From positions 266,001-330,000 of the forward strand of contig NZ_CP018822.1 of the NCBI RefSeq assembly GCF_002000985.1: a DNA stretch of 64,000 nucleotides, given 5' to 3'. Below the pieces are notes generated by a model, which saw nothing but the letters and a program-made list of their open reading frames with translations, was not told the DNA's origin and ran no database searches. Shown here piece after piece: positions 1 to 7,983 of this stretch. Within the stretch, counting starts at the first letter, position 1, and each line of letters begins with the position of its first letter. Origin of the DNA: Streptococcus gallolyticus subsp. gallolyticus DSM 16831 (GTDB lineage Bacteria > Bacillota > Bacilli > Lactobacillales > Streptococcaceae). The position numbers and the translations under genes were made by a program.

Positions 1-317
1 GCCAAGCAAAGGAGAAGCAGAAAGACTAATGATGATTGAGCCACACCAGAAGTAGCTCCTGTAAAGCCTCGCCAAATGGATTGAGCTCCATTGAAGACAT
101 ATTGCTTGTAAGTATCGTAAAGATGGACATTTTCTAAAATCCGAATCATCAAGGAGAAGAAACCAACAATGAGGTTAAGGAGGAAAAAGGGGAAGTTGAC
201 AAAGATTTCGTTGAACATCACCCAGATTCCGCTAATATCCAAAAATCCAGTTTGTACTGTATAAGATTTTAAAGAAAAAATATCCATGCCCTTTAATTTT
301 TCAAATGCTTCTTGCAC
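1..317 (-). CDS. Orf15/VirB6-like conjugation membrane protein, N-terminal part
   Basis: The reading frame is open from a GTG start at 317 to the window edge, so only about 105 residues of the N-terminus are seen. A strong AAGGAGG lies 7 bases before the GTG. The visible part begins MQEAFEKLKGMDIF and has a hydrophobic stretch at about residues 38-58 (FVNFPFFLLNLIVGFFSLMI), then a second starting at the window edge. It follows the VirB4 gene by 12 bases in the same leftward operon. In Tn916-type elements the gene after the VirB4-like ATPase (orf16) is orf15, a polytopic mating-channel protein, and position plus topology fit that. Family assignment is by context; the sequence itself only shows a membrane protein. 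Confidence 0.7.
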   Translation of the reverse strand, partial: MQEAFEKLKGMDIFSLKSYTVQTGFLDISGIWVMFNEIFVNFPFFLLNLIVGFFSLMIRILENVHLYDTYKQYVFNGAQSIWRGFTGATSGVAQSSLVFLLLLCL

Positions 318-329
318 AAGCTCACCTCC

Positions 330-2849
330 TTAAGATGCGTATTTATTTTCAAGATTGGAAGAAACCGTAGCTTTCATTGGTTTTAGAAGCGGGTCAATAC
401 TATCAAAAATGTTATAAATGGAAATCATATTGAGATTGCCATAAACATCTTTATAGAGGCATTGACCTGAAATCATATTCTTTATCCATTCCAGATTTTC
501 TTCATTATCCGTTAGTCCAACGTGTTCTAAAATGTCGGAAAGTTCATTATCTTCTCTAAAGGCAAAGAGTGTCCCAAATCCTGTAGTATCATCATCTCCT
601 TCAGCGTCATGGACGGATTGCGTAATCAGGCAGAGGACATTATTAAAGAAACGTCCAACACGGCGCATGGATTGAATAACGGCTCGTCCTTCTGCCGACT
701 TCATCAGTACCCACGCTTCATCAAAGAATTCAATAGTATCTTCATAACGATTGAGTTCTCCAAAGCGTGTACAAAAAGCTCCCAAAGCAAACATCAGCGC
801 TGTAGAATTGATTTCTTTATCTTCTGGGGTGACATCTTGTTGAGTGTCTTTATCTGGTAAGGATAAGTCCGCTACTTCTAAAACAGTCACCCGTTTATCA
901 TAGGACAATCCTTCTACATTGCCGTCTGAAAAAGCCAATTCCAAAATAGAATTTTCAACAATAGATGTTAGATAGTCTCCCACTTCAAAGATAGCACTAT
1001 CTGGATTATTGGTGAGCTCTTGGAGGACGTGTTTTAACCCAACCGTTTCTCCCGCTTGTCTTTGAGCCACCACTTTGTTAATTGCTCTAGAAATAGCGGT
1101 CATTTGCTTCATGGTGACCTTAATTCGCTTGTTAGAGAAAATGAGGTAATTGAGCATATTCTTTGAAACCGAAACAGCGTCATCTTTATCGAGCATGACA
1201 ATTGGGTCAAGAGCTCCATGATTGGATTTCACCTTACTATCTAAGGTGACAAAGTTTATCTGTTTGATATGTTTAGCCAGAAGCGGGAACCGTTTTTCAA
1301 AGTCTGGGTGGTGGGCAATTGCTTCAAAGTGTTTTCGGATAGAGCGTTTCGGGTCAACATACAAGCATTTTACATCTTGAAGAGAGGTGAGGAGAAAGAT
1401 AAGTTCTGCCAAAAAGGATTTTCCTTCACCCGTTGCGCCAGTAATCAGGATATGTGGGTTCTTCGTGAGCTTCCCTGCAATCCCTTCTTTATTTCCAACG
1501 GTCGCATTAAAGAGCACCATATTTTTAGACGCTTCTTGTGCTTTTTCAATACTTTCCCACCGTCCTGTCCAATTATCCACCCGTCCGATATGCCAGCCAA
1601 TATGGTTTCCTGAAGCTGTATTGGTAAAGGGCATTAACTCCGCAAAACCTCTTGGAGTGACATAATGTGTCCACGTTCTGGTCTTATTTTCAAGTGGTCG
1701 ACCATAGAGGAGAGACTGGAAGAGGTAAGGCGTATCATGGCTAGCTTCACTGACCTCTACGTGCATATCCTCAAAGTAACTTAAGACCACCTGACGGCGA
1801 CGTCGTAATTGGGACAGGTTAGACGCAGCAATAATGAGATAAGCTCCGTATTCAATGACTTCTTCTTTCCCACCAACTTTTTTCATCAAGTCTTTGAGAG
1901 ACATTGCCCCCAGAATGATTTCATCTTGTTGGACGGTATCGGTACTTTCTGCCTCATTCATAATGTTGCGGTAGCGAATATTAGAACGTGCCATTCGCCC
2001 TTTTAAAGAGTTCTTTTCGATAAATTCTGCCTTTATCCGTAGTTCTACAGGGAAATTAAAGCGTTGAGTAAATTCTCCCAGATGAAAGCCATTAAAAATA
2101 ATGGGTGTTTTAGCAATCGGAAGAATGGTGAGAAAAGAAGAACCATAGGGGCTATCTAATTTCATAAAGCCACCCGTCAGTGGTCTTAAGACAGTGTCTG
2201 TCACATTAAAGAGTGCCCGATTGGCTGTGACTTCTTGCTTTAGATGAGGAATATAGCGCAAGTATTGCATGCGTTGATAGTAAAAGAGCTCTTCATTGGT
2301 CAAACGTTGTGCCCGAAGAGCAGAAAGGGTTTGATAGATGGTCATTTCACTCATCAGATACTCTTGTGCCCAATCTTCAGGAATCTCATATTGAAAGCCC
2401 ACGCTATTGGCAATCATTTCAGAGACTTCAGAGAAGCGCTCAACCGCCATATCCTGAACGGTGGTGTTTTGGTCATCTTTTAAAAGATTGACGCCAATCA
2501 ACCAGTCAAATTGATAAGGAATTTCCATTTCTTGTGTCAATTTGTCTGTCGAATACTGCAACAGTTCTTCCCCCAATGCTTGACTATCAAAAGACAAGGC
2601 ATGAGAAAAGTCTTTCATCTTTTCTTCTAGCAAATAGTCCTTTGGAATCAAGGAGACTTCAAAGGACTTGTTTTTAACTAGTTTTTTTATCAGTTGAGCA
2701 GTAGTCAACTTGTGTTTTAGTTTCTTGGCTTTATCGGTAATGGTGATGGGAGTATTGGGAATACGATAAAAACTCATCGCCATTTTATCTGTCGTTAAAG
2801 CTATATTATCCTGTGTTTTAAGAATCGGATAGACCAGTTTTAAAACCAT
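330..2849 (-). CDS. VirB4-type conjugation ATPase (Tn916 Orf16-like)
   Basis: A cytoplasmic or membrane-peripheral ATPase that energises the type IV secretion-like mating channel. It shows a Walker A motif GATGEGKS near residue 470 and a Walker B-type segment FFDEAWVL near residue 710, followed by an arginine-containing SMRRVGRF stretch, as in VirB4/TraE ATPases. Length from the chosen start is 839 aa, near the usual ~815 for Orf16. The frame is open further upstream to 2897, but the ATG at 2849 has an AAAGGAGG five bases before it and avoids overlap with tcpE, so I prefer it. It lies between the TcpE-like and Orf15-like genes, the same order as in Tn916 and ICESt3. Confidence 0.92.
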   Translation of the reverse strand: MVLKLVYPILKTQDNIALTTDKMAMSFYRIPNTPITITDKAKKLKHKLTTAQLIKKLVKNKSFEVSLIPKDYLLEEKMKDFSHALSFDSQALGEELLQYSTDKLTQEMEIPYQFDWLIGVNLLKDDQNTTVQDMAVERFSEVSEMIANSVGFQYEIPEDWAQEYLMSEMTIYQTLSALRAQRLTNEELFYYQRMQYLRYIPHLKQEVTANRALFNVTDTVLRPLTGGFMKLDSPYGSSFLTILPIAKTPIIFNGFHLGEFTQRFNFPVELRIKAEFIEKNSLKGRMARSNIRYRNIMNEAESTDTVQQDEIILGAMSLKDLMKKVGGKEEVIEYGAYLIIAASNLSQLRRRRQVVLSYFEDMHVEVSEASHDTPYLFQSLLYGRPLENKTRTWTHYVTPRGFAELMPFTNTASGNHIGWHIGRVDNWTGRWESIEKAQEASKNMVLFNATVGNKEGIAGKLTKNPHILITGATGEGKSFLAELIFLLTSLQDVKCLYVDPKRSIRKHFEAIAHHPDFEKRFPLLAKHIKQINFVTLDSKVKSNHGALDPIVMLDKDDAVSVSKNMLNYLIFSNKRIKVTMKQMTAISRAINKVVAQRQAGETVGLKHVLQELTNNPDSAIFEVGDYLTSIVENSILELAFSDGNVEGLSYDKRVTVLEVADLSLPDKDTQQDVTPEDKEINSTALMFALGAFCTRFGELNRYEDTIEFFDEAWVLMKSAEGRAVIQSMRRVGRFFNNVLCLITQSVHDAEGDDDTTGFGTLFAFREDNELSDILEHVGLTDNEENLEWIKNMISGQCLYKDVYGNLNMISIYNIFDSIDPLLKPMKATVSSNLENKYAS

Positions 2850-2859
2850 TAGACCTCCT

Positions 2860-3276
2860 TTATAAATCTGTTTTTTCAAAGACGATTTCTTCTTCATCCA
2901 TCGTTTTCATTCTATCTTCATGATAAATCGCTTTACGATTGAGGCGAAAATCCATAAGATAGCAGAGATAATCCCATAAGAAAACGTGCATTTTCTTTCC
3001 CTGTGGTTCATACTCTGTATAGAACTTAGCGAGTTTATAAGGGATATACCAATAAAGATAACATGAAATGGAATGCGTTAATTTGTTCAACGGAAGAAGA
3101 AGTGAGCTAAACACCGTCAACATTAAAATCAAGACGAGGGCAAAGACCACAAAAAAGGAAAGTTGCATGGGTGTTGCAAAATACCAAATGCGTTTTCCTT
3201 TTTGTGTTTTAACTTCTTGAATCCAGTAGGGAGCGTTTATCCCTCTAGCGTAATCATACAATCGTTCTTCTTCCAT
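2860..3276 (-). CDS. TcpE family conjugation protein (Orf17-like)
   Basis: A small membrane protein of the mating apparatus; TcpE of pCW3 and Orf17 of Tn916 are the named relatives. From the ATG at 3276 it has 138 aa: a soluble N-terminal YARGINAPYWIQ segment, two adjacent hydrophobic helices at about residues 37-80, and a charged C-terminus ending EEEIVFEKTDL. The longer open frame from 3327 would overlap the previous gene by 50 bases; the ATG at 3276 sits one base after that gene's TGA, so translational coupling is likely. Its place directly before virB4 supports the call. Confidence 0.85.
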   Translation of the reverse strand: MEEERLYDYARGINAPYWIQEVKTQKGKRIWYFATPMQLSFFVVFALVLILMLTVFSSLLLPLNKLTHSISCYLYWYIPYKLAKFYTEYEPQGKKMHVFLWDYLCYLMDFRLNRKAIYHEDRMKTMDEEEIVFEKTDL

Positions 3277-3277
3277 A

Positions 3278-3505
3278 TCACAACCCCGTTTCAATTCCAA
3301 AGAGACGGAGGAACCAGCCGACAACATGAAGTAATTGTCGTCCGCCTCCTGTTAAAGAGGCAATCACTGCGTAGAAAACAAGCGTGGTAAATAGTCGCCC
3401 CCAAGAGCTGTTTCTCCAAGCTAAAATAATCAGGATAATCGCTCCAAAGGTAATAAACCAGAAACCATCTCCTTGTAACCATGTTTGTAAATTAGATGAA
3501 CTCAT
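3278..3505 (-). CDS. TcpD family small membrane protein
   Basis: A 75-aa protein with two hydrophobic helices (about residues 16-32 and 37-52) and a short amphipathic C-terminus. This is the profile of the TcpD-family proteins annotated between TcpC and TcpE in Tn916-type conjugation modules, where they are thought to belong to the membrane mating complex. It starts 17 bases after tcpC and its stop is coupled to the tcpE start. A competing 63-aa frame in the same stretch is a shadow. The call rests on size, topology and gene order. Confidence 0.75.
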   Translation of the reverse strand: MSSSNLQTWLQGDGFWFITFGAIILIILAWRNSSWGRLFTTLVFYAVIASLTGGGRQLLHVVGWFLRLFGIETGL

Positions 3506-3521
3506 CGATTAAACTCTCCTT

Positions 3522-4523
3522 TTATTCTTTTGTATCTGCGTAATTAGCAGGGATTGTATGGCTGACTTTCTCCACATAATAAGACTTCCCTTTTTCTGAT
3601 AAGGTCAAGGTGAAGTTTTCAGCATGTGTCGAGCCTGCAACTTCAAATGTTACTTGAACATAGGCCATAACTGCTTTATCAGTTGCTTTGTAGTAACTAA
3701 AATCCAAGGTTTTAAAAGTGGAATTTTTTACAATTGTTACATTGTGAGCTACTAAGTCCAAGTTATCTTGGTCAGTCGTATAGTTAGTAAAGAAAACATT
3801 GAGAAATTTATCCAGTTTCTTCTTTGTTTTCTCTGAAAGCCTATCAGACTGATTGAGTTTGACTTCTGTATCGGTGTTTTTCTTATTTGCTTGGCTAGTA
3901 GACAAACCAGAAAACCAAGGTAAGCCGGTAACGTAGTAGCCTGTTTTTGTTTTGGCATAGGGGATATTAAACCCCGTCACCAATTCTTTTTCTTCTGTCT
4001 TATCCCCATTTTTTACCGTTTGCTTATAATGCACCTCATACGTTGCCACATTATCCGTAACCGTTAGTAGGCGTGACCAGCTCAATTGACTAGGATTTTT
4101 GACTTGACCTTGTGCTTGAATATCAGGATCTGAACCGTAGAAGCTCGTTAATTGCTTAGCTTGTTTGGTTTGACCGTCTGAATCATTAGGAACGGTAAAA
4201 TAGCAATTAACAAAGTCATTCAGATAATACTGCAAGCGATTATCAATTGTTGTTGTAGCAGAAGAAGTAGAAGAAGTAGAAGAAGTGGCTTGTTTAGAAG
4301 CCATCAGTTTTTCAAGATTGGTGACTTTACTAGACATTGTCATAGCACGAATACCCCCTAATAGCCCTACAAGTAAAATAAAAGCCAATCCTGACAGAAC
4401 GGCAAGATTGGCTGTTTTTTTGTTGGCAAGGGTTAATGTTGGTTTTCCTTTCTTTTTAGGGTGCTTAGAAAAACGTCCTAAATAAGCTTTTACTTGATGT
4501 AAAATAAGTTTCAATTTATCCAT
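3522..4523 (-). CDS. TcpC-like bitopic conjugation protein (Orf13/VirB8-like)
   Basis: A 333-aa inner-membrane protein predicted to join the mating channel core as VirB8-like TcpC does. It has a positively charged cytoplasmic N-terminus (~35 aa), one transmembrane helix at about residues 42-60, a Ser/Thr linker (residues ~79-90, encoded by a short 9-bp microsatellite) and a large extracellular part with two NTF2-like halves, as in the TcpC family. It starts with ATG 10 bases after the preceding gene. The fold is known family knowledge; only the membrane anchor and overall layout are visible here. Confidence 0.85.
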   Translation of the reverse strand: MDKLKLILHQVKAYLGRFSKHPKKKGKPTLTLANKKTANLAVLSGLAFILLVGLLGGIRAMTMSSKVTNLEKLMASKQATSSTSSTSSATTTIDNRLQYYLNDFVNCYFTVPNDSDGQTKQAKQLTSFYGSDPDIQAQGQVKNPSQLSWSRLLTVTDNVATYEVHYKQTVKNGDKTEEKELVTGFNIPYAKTKTGYYVTGLPWFSGLSTSQANKKNTDTEVKLNQSDRLSEKTKKKLDKFLNVFFTNYTTDQDNLDLVAHNVTIVKNSTFKTLDFSYYKATDKAVMAYVQVTFEVAGSTHAENFTLTLSEKGKSYYVEKVSHTIPANYADTKE

Positions 4524-4532
4524 GATTTCTCC

Positions 4533-5087
4533 TTATTGATTGGCTAGTTCAATCAATTTATTTCCTTTGGCATAAAGTTGTTTATGAAGTTTATTGAGTT
4601 CCCCATTGACATAATAATAACCACGCAGTTCAGAGCGGAGGCTTTCGACCAGCGCTTCTGGTATTTGCTTAGCTTCTTCTTTTTTGAGGAGACTGTTTAA
4701 TTCCCCTGCTTTTGTCCAAGCTTCTTTGTTATTGTGGGCTTTCATCAATTCTCCTAGCTCCAATGAGACCGCTCTAACTTTCTTTTCGAGTGTATTTTGT
4801 GTTGCCATTATCAGTTCCTCCCTAAATTTTGTTTGATTTTCTAAGATAACTTGTCTAAAAAGATGAATAAGTTGTGTCGTCATGTGTTGATTGAAGTCTA
4901 ACACTTTACCATCCAATGTGAAATAAGCGTGTTGGTAGTGGGTAGGGGAATCAAGGTCAGGGTTTTTCCGTGCAAAAGCGTCTAAGAAGTAATCTGTTTC
5001 TTTCATTAAAACAATGTAGAGATTCCAGAATTCGTTTTTATCAGGAAAACAAGTAATGCCTTCATATAATTTTTTAACAAGTATCAT
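4533..5087 (-). CDS. Conserved ICE hypothetical protein, 184 aa
   Basis: Not a family I recognise. It is a soluble, charged protein with a likely helical C-terminal half (LEKKVRAVSLELGELMKAHN and onward, rich in Lys/Glu/Leu with coiled-coil character) and no membrane segment or enzyme motif. It lies inside the conjugation operon between the LPD11-type gene and tcpC, 17 bases after the former and 10 before the latter, so it is co-transcribed. The start region has only a weak ribosome binding site, which fits translation coupled to upstream genes. Confidence 0.6.
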   Translation of the reverse strand: MILVKKLYEGITCFPDKNEFWNLYIVLMKETDYFLDAFARKNPDLDSPTHYQHAYFTLDGKVLDFNQHMTTQLIHLFRQVILENQTKFREELIMATQNTLEKKVRAVSLELGELMKAHNNKEAWTKAGELNSLLKKEEAKQIPEALVESLRSELRGYYYVNGELNKLHKQLYAKGNKLIELANQ

Positions 5088-5104
5088 TTTTAAAGCCCTA
5101 TATA

Positions 5105-5542
5105 TTATAATTCATCATTTTTCATTTTCTTCTCATAGTCAAGAATCTGTTCCCAAGTCAGCCATTCTGGTTTCTCTTGCTCAGGAAAACTTTGCCAGAG
5201 CTTTTTCATCTCTGCAATTTGTCCCTCTACACTGCCAGCCCATAATTGCGGTTCATAACGACCGCCATATCCTAAGAAATAATCACAATCTTGTTGGAGA
5301 CGACCCAACATCATGTAATTAAAGTGATAAGGATTTTGTTGGTTTATGTAACTTTGAAGAAAGTCTTTTAGCTCATAGAAAGATAAATAGCCATCTAAAC
5401 CATAACCAAAAGTATCTATACCTTCTATAAACATTACTCCTTCAAAGGTTTCATCAATACCAATTTTCGATAGAGAGCTCAGTGTAAATGGTAATGGGAA
5501 TTGAGCCCTTTGTCTCGTCTTAGTATTAGTAATAGTTATCAA
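5105..5542 (-). CDS. LPD11-like accessory protein of the ICE, TTG start
   Basis: A 145-aa protein whose central part (QDCDYFLGYGGRYEPQLWAG then QIAEMKKLWQ and PEWLTWEQI) resembles the large polyvalent protein-associated domain 11 found in conjugative elements and phages. Its biochemical role is not established. The start is a TTG at 5542 with an AAGGAGG ten bases upstream; no in-frame ATG gives a comparable site. It is part of the leftward operon, 14 bases from the next gene upstream. Confidence 0.6.
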   Translation of the reverse strand: MITITNTKTRQRAQFPLPFTLSSLSKIGIDETFEGVMFIEGIDTFGYGLDGYLSFYELKDFLQSYINQQNPYHFNYMMLGRLQQDCDYFLGYGGRYEPQLWAGSVEGQIAEMKKLWQSFPEQEKPEWLTWEQILDYEKKMKNDEL

Positions 5543-5556
5543 TTATTAGTTCCTCC

Positions 5557-5943
5557 TTATAGCACCAATTGAGCATAGCCCGTCTGTATGAACATCTCTG
5601 CCACCCAGAGAGCGTTTTTGCTCATCTTTTTTAATGGCTTTGTTTTTAACTCCTCAAAAAAAGCCTGTCTAGCTTCTTGTCTAGTCGCTTTCTTTATCGC
5701 ATTTTGTCGGTGGTTTTCATCTTTAAAGGGTTGCTTTCTAATTTGTTCCGCATATTTCAATTCAGAATCTTTCTTAGGTGGATAATATAAGAGCCCCCAG
5801 TAATCAATCAAATCTTTGACCAATTCAAAATCGTAAAACGATAGGTAGAGTTCCTCATAACCAACTGGAAAGGTTTTTATTTGAAGAGGGCGATTGAATT
5901 TATCGGGAACATTGAGTGGTTTATATCTGTCCGACAATGACAT
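5557..5943 (-). CDS. Hypothetical protein after the relaxase
   Basis: A 128-aa protein of unknown function, rich in aromatic residues at its start (YEELYLSFYDFELVKDLIDY) and basic in its middle (NAIKKATRQEARQAFFEEL). The open frame extends to 5967, but the ATG at 5943 lies in the last codons of the relaxase gene and gives a compact overlap of 23 bases, typical of translational coupling. It has no signal peptide or membrane helix. Conserved position after a MobT-type relaxase suggests an accessory role in transfer, which is inference. Confidence 0.55.
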   Translation of the reverse strand: MSLSDRYKPLNVPDKFNRPLQIKTFPVGYEELYLSFYDFELVKDLIDYWGLLYYPPKKDSELKYAEQIRKQPFKDENHRQNAIKKATRQEARQAFFEELKTKPLKKMSKNALWVAEMFIQTGYAQLVL

Positions 5944-7150
5944 TAAAATCAACTCCATTTCGTTCACAAATTTCTTCTGCTAGTTTTGTATGATTGTTAC
6001 TCAGATAGGCTTCAGAAATGATTTCTGAAAGCTCATCTGTCTGATAGACCATATCAACGATTTTCAACAATTTCAAAGCACTAGAGACTTGTTTTGTGAC
6101 CCAATGTTTTGTCCTTGCATAGTTAATTTGACGGGGACGTGTGACAAATTTAAAACCCGCTTGTGTTCCAAGCAGGTTATCCCATTCACTATCATAGTTA
6201 CCATTCCAATCTTTCACTTCAAAATAGTTATTTAAAATCCGAGCTCCTATTTTGGTCAAGTCTGCTTCCAACGTATACCATTCTTTCAAAATATCAAACG
6301 CCTTGGTATCATGTAGTTCAATCTCATAGCGGTTTTTGTAATTATAGGCTTCATGGATATAGTCAACAGAAACATCTTTTAAGAGGGCTTGTTCATAATC
6401 CTTTTGATAAAAGCGAATCATGAGGCTGGATTGACGACTGCCAAAGTTTAAGGTCAATCCCTGATTGACAAATCGATTTTCAACTTTTTTCAAGCCCTCA
6501 ATAGCGGTAAAAGTGCGGAGTTTTCGCATGATGATTTTATTGTCAAAAATCCGATTTTTAATATCAAATAAGTCAAGATTCCCTGATTTTTTGTATAATT
6601 CATCAAGGGCAATATCAAAGCGTGGAAAGGCTAAAAAGTCTTCCAAAGGTCTATCTTTTCGTTCTTGTTCCGCAAAGAGAAAGACATCATGAAGAAAAGA
6701 AAACCAATCCCGGTCTTGTTGTTTTAATAACAATTCAAGCTCACGACAACCACTTCCCGTCAAGTCAATCAGCGTTCCAGCTTCTGTCTTCTTTTCAGAA
6801 TGGGAATAAAGCACCCGAATTGAACCATAAGTCACCATATCTGAATAGCTATATAGGCTTTTTCCTTCATGAAAAAAGTCTGCTGGTCTTAATTTTAGAA
6901 CAGAGGTGATGACAGCTTTAAAATCAAGTGTTTTGAAACGAATTTTTAACCAATCCACCGTGCTTTCTAGCTTGGTTTCTGATTTACGATTCAGAAAGTG
7001 AAAGAGTGCTTTTTCAAATTCTTTGGTCATTTTTCGTTGACCCTGTTCAATGTTTCGGTAGTTGTAGTAACTATAACCAATCATGGTCGCCATTTTGCGT
7101 TGGGTAAATCCTAACTCAAGCCTGATACGTTTTAATTCAGCATTTGTCAC
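5921..7150 (-). CDS. mobT: MobT-family relaxase / rolling-circle initiator (Orf20-like)
   Basis: Relaxase that nicks the ICE origin of transfer and starts rolling-circle processing; Tn916 Orf20 and ICESt3 MobT are the relatives. Residues 1-55 form an XRE-like helix-turn-helix (LGFTQRKMATMIGYSYYNYRNIEQGQ), and the remaining ~350 residues match the Rep_trans type of replication initiator, including the long YEIELHDTKAFD region. The length of 409 aa is normal. It is encoded downstream of the YefM/YoeB pair and the GC-rich putative oriT, and overlaps the next gene. The catalytic tyrosine cannot be assigned with confidence by eye. Confidence 0.88.
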   Translation of the reverse strand: MTNAELKRIRLELGFTQRKMATMIGYSYYNYRNIEQGQRKMTKEFEKALFHFLNRKSETKLESTVDWLKIRFKTLDFKAVITSVLKLRPADFFHEGKSLYSYSDMVTYGSIRVLYSHSEKKTEAGTLIDLTGSGCRELELLLKQQDRDWFSFLHDVFLFAEQERKDRPLEDFLAFPRFDIALDELYKKSGNLDLFDIKNRIFDNKIIMRKLRTFTAIEGLKKVENRFVNQGLTLNFGSRQSSLMIRFYQKDYEQALLKDVSVDYIHEAYNYKNRYEIELHDTKAFDILKEWYTLEADLTKIGARILNNYFEVKDWNGNYDSEWDNLLGTQAGFKFVTRPRQINYARTKHWVTKQVSSALKLLKIVDMVYQTDELSEIISEAYLSNNHTKLAEEICERNGVDFNVIVGQI

Positions 7151-7207
7151 AATTTACTTTTCCTCCTTTTAACAATAAAAATAGCAGCCAATGGATAATG
7201 ACTGCTT

Positions 7208-7462
7208 TTATTTATAATGGTCTCGAAAGGATAAGAAATAAATTTCATCTTCTTCCACCATATAGACTAATCGGTGTTCATCTGTAATTCTACGAGACCA
7301 AGCACCAGAATAACGGTATTTTAAGGGTTCAGGCTTTCCAATCCCTTCAAAAGGATTTCGTTTGATATCCTCAATTAAACGATTGATACGTTTAAGTATC
7401 TTTTTATCTTCTTGTTGCCAAGAAACATAATCTTTCCAAGCTTGTTCTGTAAAGTTAAACAT
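7208..7462 (-). CDS. yoeB: YoeB-type mRNA interferase toxin
   Basis: An 84-aa toxin of the Txe/YoeB family, a RelE-fold ribosome-dependent endoribonuclease. The sequence is near the family consensus: WKDYVSWQQEDKKILKRIN at the N-terminus, the NPFEGIGKPEPLK turn, SRRITDEHRLVY and the C-terminal FRDHY that supplies catalytic His/Tyr. It overlaps the antitoxin gene by 8 bases, so the two are translated together. Placement between relaxase and oriT makes it an ICE maintenance module. Confidence 0.93.
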   Translation of the reverse strand: MFNFTEQAWKDYVSWQQEDKKILKRINRLIEDIKRNPFEGIGKPEPLKYRYSGAWSRRITDEHRLVYMVEEDEIYFLSFRDHYK

Positions 7463-7721
7463 CTTTCACCTCTAATAATGGGCGTTGAATGACTTTCTTT
7501 TGCTTGACTTGTTCCATTCCTGATAGAACCTTGTCTGAAAGATAATCGTTATTCATTAGGCGGATAGTTTCTTGAATACTATCCCAGTTTTCCTTAGATA
7601 AGACCACAATATTTTCATCAGGATTTTTATTGACAACCATTAGAGGTTCATATTCATCGTTGACTTTTTTCATGTAATTCTTTAAATTGTTTCTAAAATT
7701 TGAATAGACGACAGCTTCCAT
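7455..7721 (-). CDS. yefM: YefM/Phd-type antitoxin
   Basis: An 88-aa antitoxin and autorepressor that pairs with YoeB. The N-terminal Phd/YefM DNA-binding part is plain (YSNFRNNLKNYMKKVNDEYEPLMVVNK followed by VVLSKENWDSIQET); the C-terminus from about residue 60 would bind and neutralise the toxin. A consensus promoter and a TGTACA-type operator lie 30-60 bases upstream. The start ATG has GTGAGGTG 9 bases before it. Confidence 0.92.
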   Translation of the reverse strand: MEAVVYSNFRNNLKNYMKKVNDEYEPLMVVNKNPDENIVVLSKENWDSIQETIRLMNNDYLSDKVLSGMEQVKQKKVIQRPLLEVKDV

Positions 7722-7751
7722 TTTATATCACCTCACTTTAAGACTATTCTT

Positions 7752-7780
7752 ATTATAACACTTGACAGGAAATTGTACAA
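7752..7780 (-). promoter_or_regulatory. yefM-yoeB promoter and operator
   Basis: On the minus strand TTGTAC (7780-7775) and TATAAT (7757-7752) are separated by exactly 17 bases. The -35 box is embedded in the palindrome TTGTACAA at 7773-7780. In E. coli, YefM is known to bind palindromes with a TGTACA core, so this is a likely autoregulatory operator. Confidence 0.8.
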
Positions 7781-7799
7781 GTATTTATTTTTTGTGTTC

Positions 7800-7983
7800 A
7801 TGCTAGCTAGGCTAGTCATTAGGATAAGAACAGCCTTTTAAAAGCTTGTGTTAGTTTTAAGCCCCTATTAGTATCGGGAGGTTAAGCCCTTTTGGGGCGT
7901 GCCTAGGGCACACCCCAAAACGCCCGCTTGTCAGCTCGGTCGGGCAGGTCGGACGGGCGTAGCCCTGACCTTGACCTTCGTGC
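7800..7983. other. Candidate oriT: GC-rich hairpin region between tcpA and yefM
   Basis: No gene is seen here. The stretch is much richer in G+C than its surroundings. It holds a nearly perfect inverted repeat with 14-bp arms (TTTTGGGGCGTGCC at 7890-7903 against 7907-7920, one mismatch) and a second pair, CGCCCG at 7921-7926 with CGGGCG at about 7953-7958. In Tn916 and ICESt3 the oriT lies between the TcpA and relaxase genes, the same position. I cannot place the nick from sequence alone. Confidence 0.55.

Noticed and set aside
330..2897. Longer VirB4 start at 2897
   Set aside because: The ATG at 2849 has a far better ribosome binding site and avoids overlap with the TcpE-like gene.
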